A stretch of DNA of 49,898 bases from an uncultured Bacteroidota bacterium (lineage in GTDB: Bacteria > Bacteroidota > Bacteroidia > Flavobacteriales > Flavobacteriaceae), in NCBI GenBank assembly GCA_937136025.1, contig CAKZOC010000219.1, positions 1-49,898 on the forward strand, in the 5' to 3' direction. The position numbers were made by a program, and so were the translations under genes. Below, piece by piece: positions 16,383-25,457 of this stretch (within the stretch, counting starts at the first letter, position 1; every line of letters starts with the position of its first letter). Below the pieces are notes generated by a model. That model worked only from the letters and a program-made list of their open reading frames with translations, was not told where the DNA came from and ran no database searches.

Positions 16383-16390
16383 TATCTTTC
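16383..16390 (+). promoter_or_regulatory. Probable -7 element for dgt (TATCTTTC)
   Basis: TATCTTTC matches TAnnTTTG at all but the last base, 18 bases before the dgt ATG. No TTG is found at the right distance upstream. Confidence 0.35.
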
Positions 16391-16408
16391 GGACATAATT
16401 AAAGGACT

Positions 16409-17773
16409 ATGATGCAATGGGAACAGCTCCTTTCGCTCAGGCGGGAGGGAGACACACATAAAAGGCTCAGGAAGGAGCAGGATGAAACCCGCCTGGGGTT
16501 TGAGGTGGATTACGACCGCATTATTTTTTCACCCTATTTCCGCAGTCTTCAGGATAAAACCCAGGTTATTCCCCTTTCCAAAACCGATTTTGTCCATACC
16601 CGACTGACCCATAGTCTGGAAGTATCGGTGGTAGGCAGAAGTCTGGGACGACTGGCCGGAGCCCAAATTCTGGAAAAACATCCGCAACTCGCCCAGATTC
16701 ACGGGTATCGTTTTAACGATTTTGGTGCCATAGTGGCTGCCGCAGCTCTGGCGCATGATATCGGGAATCCGCCTTTTGGCCATAGTGGAGAACAGGCGAT
16801 TGGCAGTTTCTTTGACATAGGGCCGGGCCGGCGCTTTAAAGAAGACCTGACCGATAAGCAATATGCAGACTTGCTTCGATTTGAGGGAAATGCGCATGGA
16901 TTTCGTTTGTTGGCCGCTCCGCGGGAAGGGGTTCCCGGTGGTTCTCGCCTGAGTTATGCCACCCTCGGTGCGTTTACCAAGTATCCTAAGGAATCCCTGC
17001 CTCATCAAAAAGGAGGTCCTATCGCCACTAAGAAATTCGGGGTATTCCAAAGCGAAGTGACTACCTTCTGTGAGATCGCGGAAGAACTCGGGCTCCAATC
17101 CATGAATCTTCAGGGGGGTATCGGATACTGCAGGCACCCCCTGACGTATCTGGTGGAAGCTGCCGATGATATCTGCTATACCATCATCGACTTTGAGGAT
17201 GGGATCAACCTGGGTTTGATCCCTGAAGATTACGCCCTGGAGTACTTGATTAAGCTGGTAAAGGACCGGATCAACACCGAGAAATACCGCGGGATTTCCC
17301 ATATGCCGGATCGCCTGGGATATCTTCGCGCCCTGGCCATCGGGACCCTGGTTCAGGATGCCGTACGGATTTTTATGGAAGAGGAAGAGGCGATTCTCCG
17401 GGGAGAACTCGAGGTTGCCCTGCTCGATAAAAGCAGGTTTAAAGCACAGATTGAAGATATCATCCGATTGAGTGTCGATCGGATTTACCAGGCTCCCGAG
17501 GTGGTGGAGAAAGAAGTGGCCGGGTATAAAATCCTCTCCGATATCCTGGAGGTCAGTACAGGGGCGATGGTAGCCCGGCTCCATGGGAAAACCACTTCCT
17601 ACGACCGGCTTATCCTCAGTATGCTGCCTTTGGAAAAAGGACAGCCCGAAGCGAGCTCCGTGTATGAGGCCCTGCTGCAGGCCTGCTCTTTTGTCGCCTC
17701 CCTTTCAGACCGCGCAGCGGTGCATATCCACAATAAGATCAGCGGGAAACAATTACAGGATCAAAACTTGTAA
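16409..17773 (+). CDS. dgt: dGTP triphosphohydrolase
   Basis: 454 residues (ATG at 16409; a second ATG at 16412 is equally possible). Hydrolyses dGTP to deoxyguanosine and tripolyphosphate. The HD-domain metal ligands are visible: the early His in FVHTRLTHSLEVS, the HD pair in LAHDIGNPPFGHSGE and the late Asp in EAADDICYTIIDFEDG. The length fits the dNTPase family. It is a single gene, divergent from the TonB receptor, and its 3' end overlaps the convergent DUF3078 gene by 13 bases. Confidence 0.93.
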   Translation: MMQWEQLLSLRREGDTHKRLRKEQDETRLGFEVDYDRIIFSPYFRSLQDKTQVIPLSKTDFVHTRLTHSLEVSVVGRSLGRLAGAQILEKHPQLAQIHGYRFNDFGAIVAAAALAHDIGNPPFGHSGEQAIGSFFDIGPGRRFKEDLTDKQYADLLRFEGNAHGFRLLAAPREGVPGGSRLSYATLGAFTKYPKESLPHQKGGPIATKKFGVFQSEVTTFCEIAEELGLQSMNLQGGIGYCRHPLTYLVEAADDICYTIIDFEDGINLGLIPEDYALEYLIKLVKDRINTEKYRGISHMPDRLGYLRALAIGTLVQDAVRIFMEEEEAILRGELEVALLDKSRFKAQIEDIIRLSVDRIYQAPEVVEKEVAGYKILSDILEVSTGAMVARLHGKTTSYDRLILSMLPLEKGQPEASSVYEALLQACSFVASLSDRAAVHIHNKISGKQLQDQNL

Positions 17774-18885
17774 TTTATCCCGATCCCAAGCTGCTGACGA
17801 AGTTGGATGCGGGGCACGCCGGGATCGATCAGGGTGCCGTCGGCAGCCTCTTCCCGATCAAAAAGGATATCGTCATCATAAATGATGTGGGCGATCAGGG
17901 TGGCGCTGATAAATTCGTTGACCTGGAACTTCAGTCGCATCTGCCAGTCGATATCTATATTTCCGAAGTTGTTAATGTAATCTGTGTAAAGGGCCAGATT
18001 GTGATCGTACATGATGTTTTCAGCAATAGGGAATTCCCAGATGTTGGTAATGAGAATCCCCAATTCCGTATAGAGTTTCTCACCGGGAACAAGAACATTG
18101 CCCGCGGCGTCCAACACGGCGGGTTGCACCCCGAAAGCCCCTTGATTGGCCAGGTTTTGATCTAAAACAAAAGTTCCTTTGAAAGTCAAAGGCGAGAGGT
18201 AGAGGTTGAATTTTTTATCCTCTGGGATGTAAGAAATACCGCCTCCCAAGAATAAATATCCAGGGGCCATAAATCTGGAAATCGGGGTTGTGCGATCCGG
18301 GTATTTATAACCGTTGGCAAATTGGGTATTGAAATTGGCTTTAGCCGAAAAATACCAGCTGCTGATCGTGTCTCTGCGATACCCCAGGGTGCTGGCCAGA
18401 CGGATTGCATCGTCGGTTTTACGCCATTGCCTGCCTTCCTGGGCATTCCACCCAAAACGCATCTCCATAGTGTTATCCCACTGGAAGTATCTGAATTTGT
18501 AATTCCGTTCAAAAAGGAGTTTCCCCAAAGCCGAAATGGCATTATCCCCCCCTGCGTTCCAGTTCACAAAGGCCACTTCGCTCAATTGCAGGTCGAATTC
18601 GTTGATCACCTCCCAAAAGGACGGGACCCGGAACCGCTTCTTCCTTTTGGTCAGGGGTTTGGTCTGATTAAAAGAAATCCGTGGATTGGTCAGGGACACA
18701 CCTCTGGGAATAATCTTGATGGGGAGCTGTTCTGCCCGAATGACGAGGGTGTCCATTTGAGTAGTGTCTGCTGCTTTTTCCGGAATTTCGATTTCCTGAC
18801 CATAACCCGAAACGGGGATCCAAAGCAAGAACAGGAGGCCCCAGATGGGCAGGTATTTCATCCCTTTCCACATACTATAAACCAT
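17761..18885 (-). CDS. DUF3078 domain-containing exported protein
   Basis: 374 residues as listed. Three in-frame ATGs (18885, 18873, 18861) could start it; MKYLPIWGLLFLLWIPVSGYGQ from 18861 gives the neatest signal peptide, but 18885 overlaps the dxs stop and would couple translation. The body is a beta-barrel-like protein typical of DUF3078 (FWEVINEFDLQLSEVAFVNWNAGGDNAISALGK ... LGIGINYKF), ending in an aromatic residue as outer-membrane barrels do. Function unknown. It is cotranscribed downstream of dxs and overlaps dgt convergently at its 3' end. Confidence 0.88.
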   Translation of the reverse strand: MVYSMWKGMKYLPIWGLLFLLWIPVSGYGQEIEIPEKAADTTQMDTLVIRAEQLPIKIIPRGVSLTNPRISFNQTKPLTKRKKRFRVPSFWEVINEFDLQLSEVAFVNWNAGGDNAISALGKLLFERNYKFRYFQWDNTMEMRFGWNAQEGRQWRKTDDAIRLASTLGYRRDTISSWYFSAKANFNTQFANGYKYPDRTTPISRFMAPGYLFLGGGISYIPEDKKFNLYLSPLTFKGTFVLDQNLANQGAFGVQPAVLDAAGNVLVPGEKLYTELGILITNIWEFPIAENIMYDHNLALYTDYINNFGNIDIDWQMRLKFQVNEFISATLIAHIIYDDDILFDREEAADGTLIDPGVPRIQLRQQLGIGINYKF

Positions 18886-20638
18886 TAAAAGTTCGGAGAA
18901 GTCCTTCCGTGTCCAGACCTTGCTCCCGGTATAATTCCTCCGGAGTGCCGTGTGATATCAAGGCATCCTGAATGCCCAGGCAGGTCACCGGAATGCATGG
19001 CTTACGCATAGACATGTATTCCAAAACGGCGCTGCCAAAACCTCCGGCCAGGCAACCATCTTCAACGGTGATCAATTGTTCATAGGAATCACAGAGTTCA
19101 TCGAGCAAAACGCTATCCAGGGGTTTGGCAAACCGGAAATCAAAATGACCGAAGGCCTCAGGGGTTTTGGTCTCGGGGATGGCCCGGGCCACATGCTGCC
19201 CCAGGGTTCCATAACTCAGAATCGCTATACGGCTCCCCCTTTGCAACCGGCGGGCTTTCCCGATGGGGATCAGTTCAAAGGGTTGTTCCCAATCCGGATT
19301 CTCGCTGTATCCCCTGGGATACCGTATGGCCATGGGTCCCCGGGGGGCACTTTGAGCCGTGTAGAGCATATTGCGCAATTCGACGGCATTCATGGGGGCC
19401 ATCAGTATGAGTCCCGGGATACACCGCAGGTAAGCGATATCGTAGATGCCGTGATGTGTAGCCCCATCCTTGCCCACTAACCCGGCCCGGTCCAGACAAA
19501 AAATAACGGACAGATTTTGCAGGGCAACATCGTGGATTACCTGGTCGTAGCCTCTTTGAAGGAACGTAGAGTAAATCGCACAAAACGGGATAAGGCCTTC
19601 GGTAGCCATCCCTGCGGCCAGGGTTACCGCGTGCTGCTCCGCTATGCCTACATCAAAAGCCCGCTCCGGATAGGCATCCATGAGGTATTTCATAGAGCTC
19701 CCTGTAGGCATGGCCGGAGTGATTCCCACCACTTTTGGGTTTTGTGCCGCCAAAGTGACCAGGGTATGCCCGAAAACATCCTGATACTTCGGTCCGAGCC
19801 TGGTGTCTTTTTCCTTCCTGATCAGCTCTCCGGTTTCTTTATCAAACTTTCCGGGGGCATGGTACACAATCTGGTTTTCTTCCGCCTGTCTCAGCCCTTT
19901 ACCTTTGGTGGTAATCAGATGCAACAGTCGCGGTCCCGCCTGTCCGCGGAGGCTTTTCAGGGCTTCCAGAACGGCAGGGAGATCATGCCCGTCCACAGGC
20001 CCCGAATACGTGAGGTTTAAAGATTCAAAGAAGGTATCCGCTCCGGGGTGTCCTTGTTTTTTGCGGTTCAGGTGGTGTTTCAGAGCGCCGACACTCGGGT
20101 CGATTCCAATAGCGTTGTCGTTGAGGATAATCAGCAGATTGGCCCCGGCTACCCCGGCGTGGTTCAGGGCTTCAAAGGCCATACCCCCCGCAATCGAGGC
20201 ATCTCCGATGACCGCAATATGTTCCCGCCTCCCGGCCCCTGTAATACGGGCGGCCAGGGCCATGCCCAACAAGGCCGAGAGTGAGGTAGAGGCGTGCCCA
20301 GTGCCGAAGGTATCATAGACACTTTCGTCCCGTTTTGGAAATCCACTCAACCCTCCTTTCTGGCGAATACTTTCAAAACGTTCTTTTCGGCCGGTGAGAA
20401 TCTTATGCCCGTAGGCCTGGTGACCCACATCCCAGATGAGCCGGTCTTCTGGGGTGTTAAAGAGATAGTGCAGGGCAATGGTAAGTTCCACCACTCCTAA
20501 TGAAGCGCCTAAATGCCCTTCCTTAACGGAAACCACATCGATGATAAACTTCCGCAATTCTGCAGCCAACTCCGGGAGTTGGTCTTCGGATAGTTTTCTC
20601 AGGTCCTGAGGATTCGTTATTTGAGCCAGCAGTTTCAT
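18875..20638 (-). CDS. dxs: 1-deoxy-D-xylulose-5-phosphate synthase
   Basis: 587 residues. Condenses pyruvate and glyceraldehyde-3-phosphate with thiamine diphosphate, the first step of the non-mevalonate isoprenoid pathway. Landmarks: GHQAYGHKILTGR near the N-terminus; the cofactor region GDASIAGGMAFEALNHAG ... NDN (Ala for the usual Gly of GDG, as in other flavobacterial enzymes); VGIAEQHAVTLAAGMA; and RAGLVGKDGATHHG. It supplies precursors to the prenyl synthase and lycopene cyclase at 32-34 kb. Divergent from tadA, with 75 bases between the starts. Confidence 0.96.
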   Translation of the reverse strand: MKLLAQITNPQDLRKLSEDQLPELAAELRKFIIDVVSVKEGHLGASLGVVELTIALHYLFNTPEDRLIWDVGHQAYGHKILTGRKERFESIRQKGGLSGFPKRDESVYDTFGTGHASTSLSALLGMALAARITGAGRREHIAVIGDASIAGGMAFEALNHAGVAGANLLIILNDNAIGIDPSVGALKHHLNRKKQGHPGADTFFESLNLTYSGPVDGHDLPAVLEALKSLRGQAGPRLLHLITTKGKGLRQAEENQIVYHAPGKFDKETGELIRKEKDTRLGPKYQDVFGHTLVTLAAQNPKVVGITPAMPTGSSMKYLMDAYPERAFDVGIAEQHAVTLAAGMATEGLIPFCAIYSTFLQRGYDQVIHDVALQNLSVIFCLDRAGLVGKDGATHHGIYDIAYLRCIPGLILMAPMNAVELRNMLYTAQSAPRGPMAIRYPRGYSENPDWEQPFELIPIGKARRLQRGSRIAILSYGTLGQHVARAIPETKTPEAFGHFDFRFAKPLDSVLLDELCDSYEQLITVEDGCLAGGFGSAVLEYMSMRKPCIPVTCLGIQDALISHGTPEELYREQGLDTEGLLRTFNGL

Positions 20639-20680
20639 AAGCGGCGGTAAAGGTAAGAGAATTTCAATTTGTCAGGGTCC

Positions 20681-20709
20681 TTGAGCAAATCGGATAAATT
20701 GTATTTTTG
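20681..20709 (+). promoter_or_regulatory. tadA promoter (TTG-N18-TATTTTTG)
   Basis: TTG at 20681 and a perfect -7 element TATTTTTG at 20702-20709. The tadA ATG starts only four bases later, so the transcript would be leaderless or nearly so. Confidence 0.6.
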
Positions 20710-20713
20710 AGGC

Positions 20714-21163
20714 ATGGAATTCAGCCTGGATGACACTTATTTTATGAAAAGGGCCCTGGCAGAGGCGGAAACGGCCTTTGAAAAAGGGGAAGTGCCGGTG
20801 GGGGCAGTCATTACTGTCGACAATCGGATTATCGCCAGAGCCCACAACCTGATCGAACAGTTGGGAGACGTCACGGCCCATGCCGAAATGCAGGCCATTA
20901 CAGCAGCTGCAAATTTTCTGGGCGGGAAATACCTGATCAACTGCACCCTATACGTAACCCTGGAACCCTGCCAAATGTGCGCCGGGGGACTTTACTGGAG
21001 TCAGATATCCCGTGTGGTTTTCGGCGCCTATGACCCCGACCGGGGTTTTTCTGCTGTCGGGGGACGGTTACATCCGAGAACCGAATGGGTTGGTGGCATC
21101 CTGGAGAACGAGGCCTCCAGCCTTTTGAAGCGGTTTTTTATCGAAAAGCGCAATCTGAATTAA
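20714..21163 (+). CDS. tadA: tRNA adenosine(34) deaminase
   Basis: 149 residues. Deaminates A34 of tRNA-Arg to inosine. Zinc and catalytic motifs: HAE at residues 56-58 and PCQMC at 85-89. The N-terminal YFMKRALAEAETAFEKGEVPVGAV matches the family, so the ATG at 20714 is the proper start even though the promoter sits only four bases upstream. It is a single gene ending in a bidirectional-looking terminator shared with the cold-shock gene. Confidence 0.95.
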   Translation: MEFSLDDTYFMKRALAEAETAFEKGEVPVGAVITVDNRIIARAHNLIEQLGDVTAHAEMQAITAAANFLGGKYLINCTLYVTLEPCQMCAGGLYWSQISRVVFGAYDPDRGFSAVGGRLHPRTEWVGGILENEASSLLKRFFIEKRNLN

Positions 21164-21182
21164 GGTTGCAATAGCACAAAAA

Positions 21183-21210
21183 AAAACACCCGGCCGAAGC
21201 GGGGTGTTTT
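21183..21210. terminator. Bidirectional terminator between tadA and cold-shock gene
   Basis: AAAACACCC (21183-21191) pairs with GGGTGTTTT (21202-21210), with an A-run on the left and a T-run on the right, so it can stop transcripts from both convergent genes. Confidence 0.8.
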
Positions 21211-21231
21211 GATCTTCAAAATAAAACAAGT

Positions 21232-21426
21232 TTATCCGATAACGTGGACGTCGGATGCGACCACACCTTTGCGGCCCTCAGTTTCTTGATATTCTACTTT
21301 GTCTCCCTGATTGAGTTGTACACCATCCAGGGCAGTGGCATGAACGAAAATATCCCTTCCGGTATCGTCGTTGGTGATGAATCCATAGCCTTTGGATTCG
21401 TTGAAAAATTTAACTGTACCAGTCAT
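21232..21426 (-). CDS. Cold-shock domain protein (CspA family)
   Basis: 64 residues, one cold-shock domain. RNP1 is KGYGFI (residues 12-17) and RNP2 is IFVHA (26-30). Binds single-stranded RNA or DNA as a chaperone. The promoter reads TTG-N18-TAACTTCG (21458-21486, leftward), giving a leader of roughly 25 bases, much shorter than the long leaders of cold-induced E. coli csp genes. It may therefore be constitutive rather than cold-controlled. Confidence 0.95.
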   Translation of the reverse strand: MTGTVKFFNESKGYGFITNDDTGRDIFVHATALDGVQLNQGDKVEYQETEGRKGVVASDVHVIG

Positions 21427-21457
21427 TGTAAAAAAAATAAATATTAATAACGAAATA

Positions 21458-21486
21458 CGAAGTTACAGATTTTTGCAGAAATCCAA
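21458..21486 (-). promoter_or_regulatory. Cold-shock gene promoter (TTG-N18-TAACTTCG)
   Basis: On the minus strand TTG (21484-21486) precedes TAACTTCG (21458-21465) by 18 bases; the -7 element differs from TAnnTTTG at one base. Confidence 0.5.
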
Positions 21487-21507
21487 TAGTGAAAAAAAAC
21501 ACAGCGT

Positions 21508-21759
21508 CTAGCGATCGCTTTTCGGGTTTTTCATTTTCCGGATATTTTCGTCCGTAAGCATGTAGTCTTTCATTTTTTTACCCCGGCTTTCGAAGATCAG
21601 GAAGAGGGGCATGGCCAGGAGGAAAATACCGATAACTCCAAATCCGATGCACTTATTTCCCGTAATGGGAGCGTCTTCCAAAAGGGTAAAGCCATAGACG
21701 ATGCTGCCCAGGGAGACCAGGACGATAAGCAAGGACAGGTATCTTATTTTTAGGCGCAT
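21508..21759 (-). CDS. Small two-helix membrane protein
   Basis: 83 residues from the ATG at 21759. An in-frame TTG at 21771 would overlap the ClC gene and is less likely. Two hydrophobic segments (YLSLLIVLVSLGSIVYGF and GFGVIGIFLLAMPLFLIF) with a short loop, then a basic tail KKMKDYMLTDENIRKMKNPKS. Not recognised by name. It begins one base after the ClC stop codon, so it is cotranscribed and probably translationally coupled; a link to chloride transport is possible but unproven. Confidence 0.75.
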   Translation of the reverse strand: MRLKIRYLSLLIVLVSLGSIVYGFTLLEDAPITGNKCIGFGVIGIFLLAMPLFLIFESRGKKMKDYMLTDENIRKMKNPKSDR

Positions 21760-21760
21760 T

Positions 21761-23551
21761 TCAGGGGGCAAAGTTAATTAACTTTCTGCGGTAAGCGGTG
21801 AGGAGCTTAGATTTGGAAACAAACCCGAGATAGCGCCCATCCTTGATCACCGGGAGATTCCATGCCCGGCTGTCGTGAAATTTCTGCATCACCTGTTGCA
21901 TGGTGTCCTTACCGTAAAAAATGAGTTCCGGGGCGGCTTGCATAAAGGAATCCACCCCAATCTTATCGTACATATTCATATCGAACATGAATTCGCGTAC
22001 ATCGTCCAGCAAAACAATGCCTTTAAGGGCACCTTCCGAATCGGTAACCGGGAAAATATTCCGTGTGGATTTGGCCACCGACTGATGCAGCATTTCCCCA
22101 AGGGTCATCTCCTGCTGCACTTCTTTGAAGTCGGTTTCAATAACCTCATCCAGATCCATCATACTGAGCACGGTTTGGTCTTTGTCATGGGAGATCAGGG
22201 CGCCTATGGCGGCGAGTTGTCGGGTGTAAATACTGTGATCCAGCGTGTTTTTGGCTATCAGATAGGACATGGCCGCAGAGATCATCAGGGGAACGAAGAG
22301 GTCGTAACCCCCGGTAATTTCAGCGATCAGGAAAATGGCGGTCAACGGCGCGTGCAGCACCCCCGCGATCAGTCCCGCCATACCCACCAGTGTGAAGTTC
22401 GCTTCGCTCACCGAAATACCCAGCCCTGAATTATTGAGGACTTTAGCCACTACGTTGCCCAGGGCACTTCCCATAACCATGGTGGGGATAAAGATACCCC
22501 CGGCACCCCCGGCAGCAAAAGTAGTCGTCATGGCCACGGCCTTAAAGATCGTAATCCCAAAAAGCAGGCCAATCACCACCCATATTTGATCGGTGTACTC
22601 GTCAAAAGGAGTGGTGCCCAGTGCTTTGAGGTGATCCCCATCCAGAAGGCTGTTGATAAATCCAAAACCCTCCCCATAGAGCGGGGGTATAAAATAGAGC
22701 ATCACCCCAATGGCCAGCCCTCCGACCAGTAATTTGTACTTCGGACTGCGGAACCGCTTAAAAAAGTCCATGATCCGGAAATACATTTTTGTAAAGTATA
22801 CAGAAGCCACAGCCGTTCCCATACCCAGCAGGATGTAGTAAACCGTATCCCGAATCTCGAATCCCTCGGAGACTGCAAAATTAAAGAGGGTTTCCTCACC
22901 CAGAAAAAAATAGGAGGTCAGTACCCCGGAAATGGAGGCGAGCAGCAGCGGGAGCATGGAGAGCATGGTAAGATCCAGACTGAAGACTTCCACCGCAAAG
23001 ATGATCGCGGCGATCGGAGCCTGAAAAATTGAGGCAATGGCGCCGGCAGAGGCGCAGGCAATAAGCAGGGACCGGTCCTTTGAATTGATGTGCATCAGGC
23101 GGGAAACGTTCGAGCTCAGGGCGGCTCCTGTAGCCACAGCCGGCCCCAGTAACCCTACAGAACCCCCGAAACCGACCGTTAAGGGAGCCGTGATCAGGGG
23201 CGTGATTATTTTTTTGGCCGACATAATACCCTTTTGTCGGGAAAGGGAATAGAGAATAGAAGAAATAGCGTGTTCCAGTTTCTCTTTGTGGACGTATTTC
23301 ACATAGAGATAGACCAGGGTAAGACCGATAACCGGCAGTACAAAATAGAATTGGGTACTGAGGAAAATGACCCCCTTTTCCAGGGAAGATTCTAAGAAAT
23401 ACGTCGTGTTTTTAAGGGTTACGGAGGCTAATCCCGCCAGGAAACCCACCAGGACACTCATGATCTGAGTGAAGGTTTTGTGCGAAATATGCCGGTAGCG
23501 CCATTTGTGAATCCTGGCGAGTAAGCGGCGGAAATACGGACTTGGACTCAT
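21761..23551 (-). CDS. ClC-family chloride channel with C-terminal CBS domains
   Basis: 596 residues: about ten membrane helices, then two CBS domains (about 440-590) that sense nucleotides in relatives. Family motifs: GGSVGLLGPAVATG (130-143) and GGAGGIFIPT. The gating glutamate of the usual GxEGP motif is replaced by Leu135 (GLLGP). The second proton-pathway position after E188 is Val189 rather than Glu. That pattern fits a passive chloride channel better than a proton-coupled antiporter. It lies 56 bases downstream of aspS on the same strand. Confidence 0.92.
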   Translation of the reverse strand: MSPSPYFRRLLARIHKWRYRHISHKTFTQIMSVLVGFLAGLASVTLKNTTYFLESSLEKGVIFLSTQFYFVLPVIGLTLVYLYVKYVHKEKLEHAISSILYSLSRQKGIMSAKKIITPLITAPLTVGFGGSVGLLGPAVATGAALSSNVSRLMHINSKDRSLLIACASAGAIASIFQAPIAAIIFAVEVFSLDLTMLSMLPLLLASISGVLTSYFFLGEETLFNFAVSEGFEIRDTVYYILLGMGTAVASVYFTKMYFRIMDFFKRFRSPKYKLLVGGLAIGVMLYFIPPLYGEGFGFINSLLDGDHLKALGTTPFDEYTDQIWVVIGLLFGITIFKAVAMTTTFAAGGAGGIFIPTMVMGSALGNVVAKVLNNSGLGISVSEANFTLVGMAGLIAGVLHAPLTAIFLIAEITGGYDLFVPLMISAAMSYLIAKNTLDHSIYTRQLAAIGALISHDKDQTVLSMMDLDEVIETDFKEVQQEMTLGEMLHQSVAKSTRNIFPVTDSEGALKGIVLLDDVREFMFDMNMYDKIGVDSFMQAAPELIFYGKDTMQQVMQKFHDSRAWNLPVIKDGRYLGFVSKSKLLTAYRRKLINFAP

Positions 23552-23607
23552 ACCCCCTAAGATACGATTGATTTATTCGCGCAGGCAGAATCCGAGCCCC
23601 ACCTGCC

Positions 23608-25356
23608 TTATTTTTTAAGTTGTAGCTGGAGTTCATCCAGCTGGGCCGAATCGATAGGTGCTGGCGCATCGATCATAACATCCCGCCCGCTGTTGTTTTT
23701 GGGGAATGCAATAAAATCGCGGATAGACTCCTGTCCTCCGAGGATGGCCACCAACCGGTCCAGACCAAAGGCGATTCCCCCATGGGGAGGCGCTCCGTAC
23801 TGAAAAGCATCCATCAGGAAGCCAAACTGCTGCCGGGCTTCTTCCGGGCTAAAGCCTAAATGGCGGAACATAATTTCCTGGGTCGTCCGGTCGTGAATCC
23901 GTATGGAACCCCCACCGATTTCATTTCCATTGAGTACCAGATCGTAGGCGTTTGCCCGCACGGCTCCCGGATCTGTGTCCAAAAGCTCCATTTGTCCCGG
24001 CTTGGGCGCAGTAAAGGGGTGGTGCATGGCGTGGTAGCGCCCGGTTTCCTCGTCCTTTTCCAGAAGGGGAAAGTCCACAACCCACAGGGGTGCAAATTCC
24101 CCGGGCTTGCGCAGTCCCAAACGCTGGGCGAGTTCCATACGCAACATGCTTAATTGGGTGCGCACCCCATCGGTATCCCCGGATAAGACCAGGATGAGAT
24201 CCCCTTTTTCAGCTCCCGTTGCTGCAGCCCAGAGGCTGAGGTCTTCCTGAGAATAGAATTTATCGACTGAAGATTTAAAAGAACCATCCTCATTACAGCG
24301 TACGTAAACCATGCCTTTGGCCCCAACCTGGGGGCGACGTACCCAATCGGTGAGGGCGTCAATTTCCTTTCGGCTGTACTGATTTCCACCGGGGACGGCC
24401 AGTCCCACGACCATTTCGGCCTCATTAAAAATCTTGAAGTCGCGGTTTTGGGCCACCGTATTCAGTTCCCCGAATTCCATTCCAAAACGAATGTCGGGTT
24501 TGTCGCTTCCATACCGTTTTAAGGCTTCATCATACGTCATTCTGGGAATCTCCTCCAGGTGCACACCGTGAAACTGCTCCAGCAGATGCAGCGTGAGCCC
24601 CTCGAAGGTAGAAAGAATATCTTCCTGCTCCACAAAGGCCATTTCACAATCAATCTGGGTAAATTCCGGTTGGCGGTCTGCCCGCAGATCCTCATCCCGA
24701 AAGCATTTGACGATCTGGAAATATTTATCCATTCCACCGACCATCAGCAATTGCTTAAAAGTTTGGGGAGATTGGGGGAGGGCATAGAATTCACCTGCAT
24801 TCATGCGGCTGGGAACTACAAAATCCCGGGCACCCTCAGGGGTAGACTTAATCAGGTAAGGGGTTTCAACCTCTATAAAGCCTTTAGCCGCCAGGTAGTT
24901 CCGAACCTCCATAGTCACCCTGGAACGGAAGATGAGATTATTTTTGACCGGACTGCGGCGAATATCCAGATAGCGGTATTTCATGCGGAGTTCCTCACCT
25001 CCGTCTGTAGTGTCTTCAATGGTAAAGGGGGGCGTGAGGGAGGGGTTGAGGATCGTAAACTCCGAAACCAGTACTTCGATATTTCCTGTAGGAATTTTGG
25101 GATTCTTTGAAGCGCGTTCGATGACCTCCCCGCTCACCTGCAGCACATATTCCCGCCCGGCTTCCCGTGCTTTTTCCAAAAGTTCGGCCGGGGTACGATC
25201 CTGGTCAAAAACAAGCTGCGTTAGTCCGTAACGATCCCGCAGATCGATCCAGACCACAAACCCCTTGTCGCGCACTTTCTGGACCCATCCGGCCAGTTGC
25301 ACCTTCTGCCCGATATGGGCTTCGTTTAATTCACCACAGGTATGGGTACGGTACAT
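23608..25356 (-). CDS. aspS: Aspartyl-tRNA synthetase
   Basis: 582 residues from the ATG at 25356. A longer frame to 25419 reads through the promoter and is rejected. Charges tRNA-Asp. Order: N-terminal OB-fold anticodon domain ([23 protein letters not shown]), class II motif 2 ([18 protein letters not shown]), the bacterial GAD insertion, and motif 3 ([16 protein letters not shown]). The length fits the bacterial enzyme. It has a near-perfect promoter 19 bases upstream of the start. Confidence 0.97.
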   Translation of the reverse strand: MYRTHTCGELNEAHIGQKVQLAGWVQKVRDKGFVVWIDLRDRYGLTQLVFDQDRTPAELLEKAREAGREYVLQVSGEVIERASKNPKIPTGNIEVLVSEFTILNPSLTPPFTIEDTTDGGEELRMKYRYLDIRRSPVKNNLIFRSRVTMEVRNYLAAKGFIEVETPYLIKSTPEGARDFVVPSRMNAGEFYALPQSPQTFKQLLMVGGMDKYFQIVKCFRDEDLRADRQPEFTQIDCEMAFVEQEDILSTFEGLTLHLLEQFHGVHLEEIPRMTYDEALKRYGSDKPDIRFGMEFGELNTVAQNRDFKIFNEAEMVVGLAVPGGNQYSRKEIDALTDWVRRPQVGAKGMVYVRCNEDGSFKSSVDKFYSQEDLSLWAAATGAEKGDLILVLSGDTDGVRTQLSMLRMELAQRLGLRKPGEFAPLWVVDFPLLEKDEETGRYHAMHHPFTAPKPGQMELLDTDPGAVRANAYDLVLNGNEIGGGSIRIHDRTTQEIMFRHLGFSPEEARQQFGFLMDAFQYGAPPHGGIAFGLDRLVAILGGQESIRDFIAFPKNNSGRDVMIDAPAPIDSAQLDELQLQLKK

Positions 25357-25375
25357 AATCCTTCGATTTTGGCCG

Positions 25376-25407
25376 CAAAGGTACGATGCAAAGGGGGAAG
25401 TGCCCAA
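25376..25407 (-). promoter_or_regulatory. aspS promoter (TTG-N21-TACCTTTG)
   Basis: Minus strand TTG (25405-25407), a 21-base spacer and perfect -7 TACCTTTG (25376-25383). The leader would be about 12 bases. It excludes the longer reading-frame start at 25419. Confidence 0.7.
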
Positions 25408-25429
25408 TAATTGTGACATTCTTCCCCCT
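25392..25429. repeat. Perfect 9-bp inverted repeat at the aspS promoter
   Basis: AGGGGGAAG (25392-25400) and CTTCCCCCT (25421-25429) around a 20-base loop. It lies 28 bases past the RND gene stop and spans the aspS -33 region. It may end the efflux transcript (only three T follow) or act as a binding site. Confidence 0.5.
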
Positions 25430-25457
25430 GTTTTCGTAGTCTTTAATGCTCCCTTGA

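Noticed and set aside
16529-17584. 351-codon frame antisense to dgt
   Set aside because: It lies inside a gene with all catalytic motifs; the translation shows no fold or motif and is a by-product of codon bias.
25357-25419. Longer aspS with 21 additional N-terminal residues
   Set aside because: The extension runs through a perfect TTG-N21-TACCTTTG promoter; the ATG at 25356 begins the standard AspRS N-terminus.
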